From positions 57,251,850 through 57,315,849 of the forward strand of contig NC_135714.1 in the NCBI RefSeq assembly GCF_964656455.1: 64,000 nt of DNA, given 5' to 3'. Shown piece after piece: positions 60,656 through 64,000 of this stretch (positions are counted from its first letter, which is position 1; each line of letters begins with the position of its first letter). This stretch comes from Halichoerus grypus. Taxonomy: Eukaryota; Chordata; Mammalia; Carnivora; Phocidae. Position numbers and translations under genes: made by a program. The notes under the pieces were generated by a model. The model was not told where the DNA came from, did not search any database, and was given only the letters and a program-made list of their open reading frames with translations.

Positions 60656-60974
60656 AAAAATTAAATTAAAATTAAAAATTCAGTTCCTCAGTCCACTAAT
60701 CACATCTCAATGGCTACATATGACTAGTGGCTACCATACTGAACAGCACTGATGTAGAACATTTTCATCATCTCAAAATTCTATTGGAAAGCAATTTCCT
60801 AGAAGCTGAAAGCAGAAACACAGAAGAGATCATGTGTATGATAGCAAAGGGAGAAAAACAGAGTGATGCTTTGATAAAAATATAACAAATCACATGCTCA
60901 AAGAAAAATAGCTGATGATTCTTGTAACATTTTAAAACTACCACAAAGAGAAAATGTAGTCATAATAAAGGAAT

Positions 60975-61160
60975 GGTAAGAGGTAACTTTTACTGAGTGC
61001 TTCAGGAGTCCCCAGAACTAAAACTGAGTGCCTTACATTAAATACCAGATTAATCCAAAGAACAATCCTTTGAAATAAGTGCTATTATTTTCTCTGCCTT
61101 GTAGATGAAGAGAATGAGGCACTGATAGATTAAGTAACTTGACATAGGTACAAAGCTTCT
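60975..61160 (-). mobile_element. MIR SINE
   Basis: 'ttttactgagtgcttcagga', 'tctctgccttgtagatgaag', 'agaatgaggcactgatagat', 'taagtaacttgacatagg' in reverse MIR order. Confidence 0.8.
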
Positions 61161-61549
61161 TAACAGATAGACTTTGGGTTAAAACTATACAAAAGGAAAA
61201 AAAAAATGTTTACCATCCAATGACAGTGTAGACATTGAATCAACCTGGTTGAATTACTTATTATGTAAAAAAAGCCCTGAGGTAATATGATTTATACACG
61301 TGCCCTCACACACTCCAGCCTTCACTGGTATTGCTAAAGTCACAAAACATGTTTTCTAAATCAGTCATTATAACGCTAATTACATAATGGTTTAATGTAA
61401 TTATATGTTTCTTTACCAATCTTTATTGAAGTATACTATACTCTTGGATGGGAAAGCACACATTGAGTACCCAATACACCAAAATAATGTATCTTGTGTC
61501 AATAATATACTAGGTTTTCCTCTAAAACTCATCATTTAATTTCTTATTA
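61161..61549. other. Unassigned
   Basis: Nothing recognised. Confidence 0.4.
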
Positions 61550-61756
61550 TGTCTTCATAGGTTTTTTTTAAAGATTTTATTTATTTATTTGAGAGAGAGA
61601 GAACACAAGCAGGGGAGAAGGGCAGAGGGAGAACCAGATTCCCTACTGAGCAGGGAGCCTGACAACAGAGCTCCATCCCCAGACCCTGAGATCATGACCT
61701 GAGCCAAAGGCAGATGCTTAACTAATTGAGCCAACCAGACGCCCCTGTCTTCATAG
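61550..61756 (-). mobile_element. CAN SINE with TSD
   Basis: SINE 61561-61745 on the minus strand. Exact target-site duplication tgtcttcatag at 61550-61560 and 61746-61756. Confidence 0.97.
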
Positions 61757-62876
61757 CTTTTGAAGGCATAAACTATGGACCCCTATTCCATCTCTCATAA
61801 ATGTTTTAGCTTTCTTATAAATTAGCTGAAAAATGTAAGCTCTTTTTCCTTCTCTGTGAGATAGGAAATAGTAGATTGTTAGAAATACATGTTGATAGTC
61901 TTGTATCAAAAAAAAAAGTCACCACTGAGATTTCTGATTTCTTTAATATTCTAAAGATCCAGTTTGAAGATCTAATTTTAAAACTGGCTCGAAAGATCAG
62001 ATTCAAATGTTTGAATCTGTTTTTACAGGATATCCTCGGCTGACTTTATGCTAAAAAAATTTAACACAGTTGGACTGTCTTCCTTTGGCTATGAAACACC
62101 TTTCACAGGAATGGCCATTAAGGTGGGGTTAGAGTATGTGTGGAAAGGAGTTTGAACAGAGAATGTGTGTAAACCCATTTTAATGCAACATGTGCTTATA
62201 TTAATCAAAATATGTTTTCTGAAATAATCACTTATATTCTGGCCCTATACCTAGAAATATAAGGGATATTCTCAAGGGACTAAACACTGAGCACTTCCGG
62301 TTTTCCATTCCCGTTAGTTTTCCTGCTGTATATCACATTCAAGTTGTTCTTTAAGCCTTAGTCACTGGATCTGAGTACCTGAAGCAAGAAACTGTCTTCA
62401 CGACTGGCCTTATTAATTTTTCCTTTGTTATTGCCAAGAATTGAAGAAGACTAAAACAGATGACCTCCCTATTTCAACTGAAGGAGGACTGGACATGGTA
62501 CCTTTGTCACTTTTAACACCATTCTTCTATCTCTGGACCAAAAGTTTAACAAATCTGCAAAAGTAAGTATATGGACTCATGATGATTATACTTTTATGCT
62601 CTGCTTTGCATAAAAAAATCACCTACTAGTTTTAATCCTATCATGAATAAAACATCAGGTTTCTATATTCACAAAGAGAATAGATCTGATTTTTTTCTTT
62701 TAATCACAAATAAAATTCTGTGGAATTTGGGATAAAATTCTATATTTGCAGATATTAGTTAGAAAAAGAAAATAATAGCCATGTAGTATTAAGACTCCAA
62801 GTTTAGAGGTATAGACACGGACAAACTGAAAATTCCAGGGTTCTCCTAGTGACTCAGGATGTCAAAGCCACATTTG
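61757..62876. other. Unassigned, no gene seen
   Basis: About 1.1 kb with no recognised repeat or coding signal. Confidence 0.45.
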
Positions 62877-63106
62877 TGATGCAATTTATTTTTTTTTAGA
62901 TTTTTTTTTTATTATTTATTTCTTTTAGAGAGAGAGAGAGCACGAGGAGGGAGGAGCAGAAGGAGAGGGACAAGCAGACTCCGAGCTAAGCACAGAGCCT
63001 GACATGGGGCTCAATCCCACAACCATGAGATCAGGACCTGAGCCGAAAGCAAGAGTTGGATGCTTTAACTGACTGAGCCACCCAGACACCCCTCTGATCC
63101 AATTTA
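62877..63106 (-). mobile_element. CAN SINE with TSD
   Basis: SINE about 62889-63094 on the minus strand, older type ('gcaagagttggatgctttaa'). Target-site duplication tgatScaattta at 62877-62888 and 63095-63106 (11 of 12). Confidence 0.95.
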
Positions 63107-63501
63107 GATCATGTGGTAAGGTATGCTTGAGTTATGAAGGTAAAATTGTTTTTTTTCTGACACTGATTCCATTTGTACCCTGTTTTTCACTATTTTGCAT
63201 TTGACATTCTATCATTCTTCATCCAAACTTACATGTATAAAACGAGGGGAAAAGATTCTAACAAGAACCCTTTCAACAACCCTTAAATATATATGGTTTC
63301 TGCAACTACAGCAACGTGGACCACAGAAATATGACAACTTGTGCAGCGGGAAGGATATTTGGACAATATAGTGTTTATTCTTCTCTGTGTTTGTGTGTAG
63401 ATGACTCGCTGATCATCCCCAACAGTGGCTGGGGAGCCTTGAGTGAGGGGGAGTAAAGAGAGAAGAAGGAGGCCATTGGACCAACAGATTGTTGCATCAA
63501 G
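63107..63501. other. Unassigned
   Basis: Nothing recognised. Confidence 0.4.
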
Positions 63502-63732
63502 AATAAAAGGAAACTCGGGTGCCTGTGTGGCTCAGTTGGTTAAGCGACTGCCTTCAGCTCAGGTCATGATCCTGGAGAACCGGGATCGAGTCCCGCATCG
63601 GGCTCCCTGCTCAGCACGGAGTCTGCTTCTCCCTCTGACCCTCCCCCCTCTCATGCTCTCTCTGTCTCATTCTTTCTCTCTCAAATAAATAAATAAAATC
63701 TTAAAAAAAAAAAAAGGAATAAAAGGAAACTC
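63502..63732 (+). mobile_element. CAN SINE with 15-bp TSD
   Basis: SINE 63517-63717, body type 'ctgaccctcccccctctcat' as in the copy at 12480, (AAATA) and A-tail. Exact target-site duplication aataaaaggaaactc at 63502-63516 and 63718-63732. A plus-strand 81-codon frame (63443-63688) is mostly SINE and not a gene. Confidence 0.98.
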
Positions 63733-64000
63733 AGTATTCAGCTTCTGGAGTTCAAGTTAAGATTTTTCCAAAGAAAAGAGATTGGTAAGCAAGGCTGTAC
63801 GGAGAGAAAGGATGTTGTAATTCTCTTGGTTCTCACATAACAAATCAACACCAGGCCTGGAGGCCAGAAAACAGCGTTTTTTTATATGCATGCTTGGTTT
63901 TTATTTGTGTTTTCCTCCTATGAGAGGAAAGTCCTGGCCATCCTAAGTCTTAGGCATGAGACTGGAGTGGTGAGGAGAAAGCATTTAATCAGAGGAAGGA
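63733..64000. other. Unassigned right edge
   Basis: Nothing recognised. Confidence 0.4.

Noticed and set aside
63443..63688. 81-codon frame
   Set aside because: Mostly SINE sequence.
1..64000. A novel multi-gene system
   Set aside because: I read both strands and found only repeats, relics and unassigned non-coding DNA. Nothing supports a coherent set of genes.

Overview
The window is mammalian nuclear DNA from a carnivoran, most probably a non-dog caniform (arctoid: bear, seal or weasel lineage). The main evidence is 16 copies of the tRNA-Lys-derived CAN SINE. They have a head with GGTGGCTCAGT, a CT-rich body and an (AAATA)n/poly-A tail, and most are flanked by target-site duplications that can be read directly. 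The CT-rich body types differ from what I know of the dog SINEC_Cf body, and this is the basis for 'arctoid'. The genus cannot be told from the sequence. Base composition is AT-rich and microsatellites are common.

I recognise no protein-coding exon, tRNA, rRNA, CRISPR array or bacterial-type operon. The longest open frames are either translations of a purine microsatellite (51.7-52.3 kb) or of chance length. The window reads as intergenic or deep-intronic DNA built from layered transposon relics, roughly 40 % by my own tally. It holds no new multi-gene system that I can support.

Layout. 0-6 kb: mostly unassigned DNA, one SINE, one MIR. 6-8.3 kb: LTR-like relics, an MLT1-class LTR, MIR3 and a 3'-truncated U2 snRNA pseudogene with direct repeats. 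8.8-11.4 kb: an L1 ORF2 relic, then the 5' end of an old L1M on the minus strand with a SINE inside it. 12.5-16 kb: SINE, L2 and an LTR-like relic. 16.5-18.7 kb: an L1M broken by a younger reverse L1 and by a short patch that matches DNA 1.6 kb away, followed by an A14 tail after AATAAA and a MER5-like element. 22-28.5 kb: L2, then about 4.8 kb of L1M holding a solo MLT1 LTR and an old SINE. 29.5-31.2 kb: L2 and a MER5-in-MIR nest. 32.8-33.5 kb: a 5'-inverted L1 with target-site duplications. 34.5-37 kb: MIR, L2, SINE, MLT1-class LTR. 37.7-40.2 kb: a decayed ERVL pol region. 41.5-44.4 kb: L1M 5'UTR-ORF1-ORF2 with two SINEs. 45-50 kb: MIR, SINE and an ERV-type LTR. 50.4-53.2 kb: an 88-bp local duplication, a 410-bp polypurine tract and an L1 3' end made of two modules inside one pair of target-site duplications. 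54.7-64 kb: L1, L2, MIR and five SINEs.

There are no interacting genes to describe. The interest is in insertion mechanics (target-site duplications, twin priming, nested insertions, snRNA retrotransposition) and in two short local duplications that known repeats do not explain. Family names rest on recall of consensus features, not on a database search.
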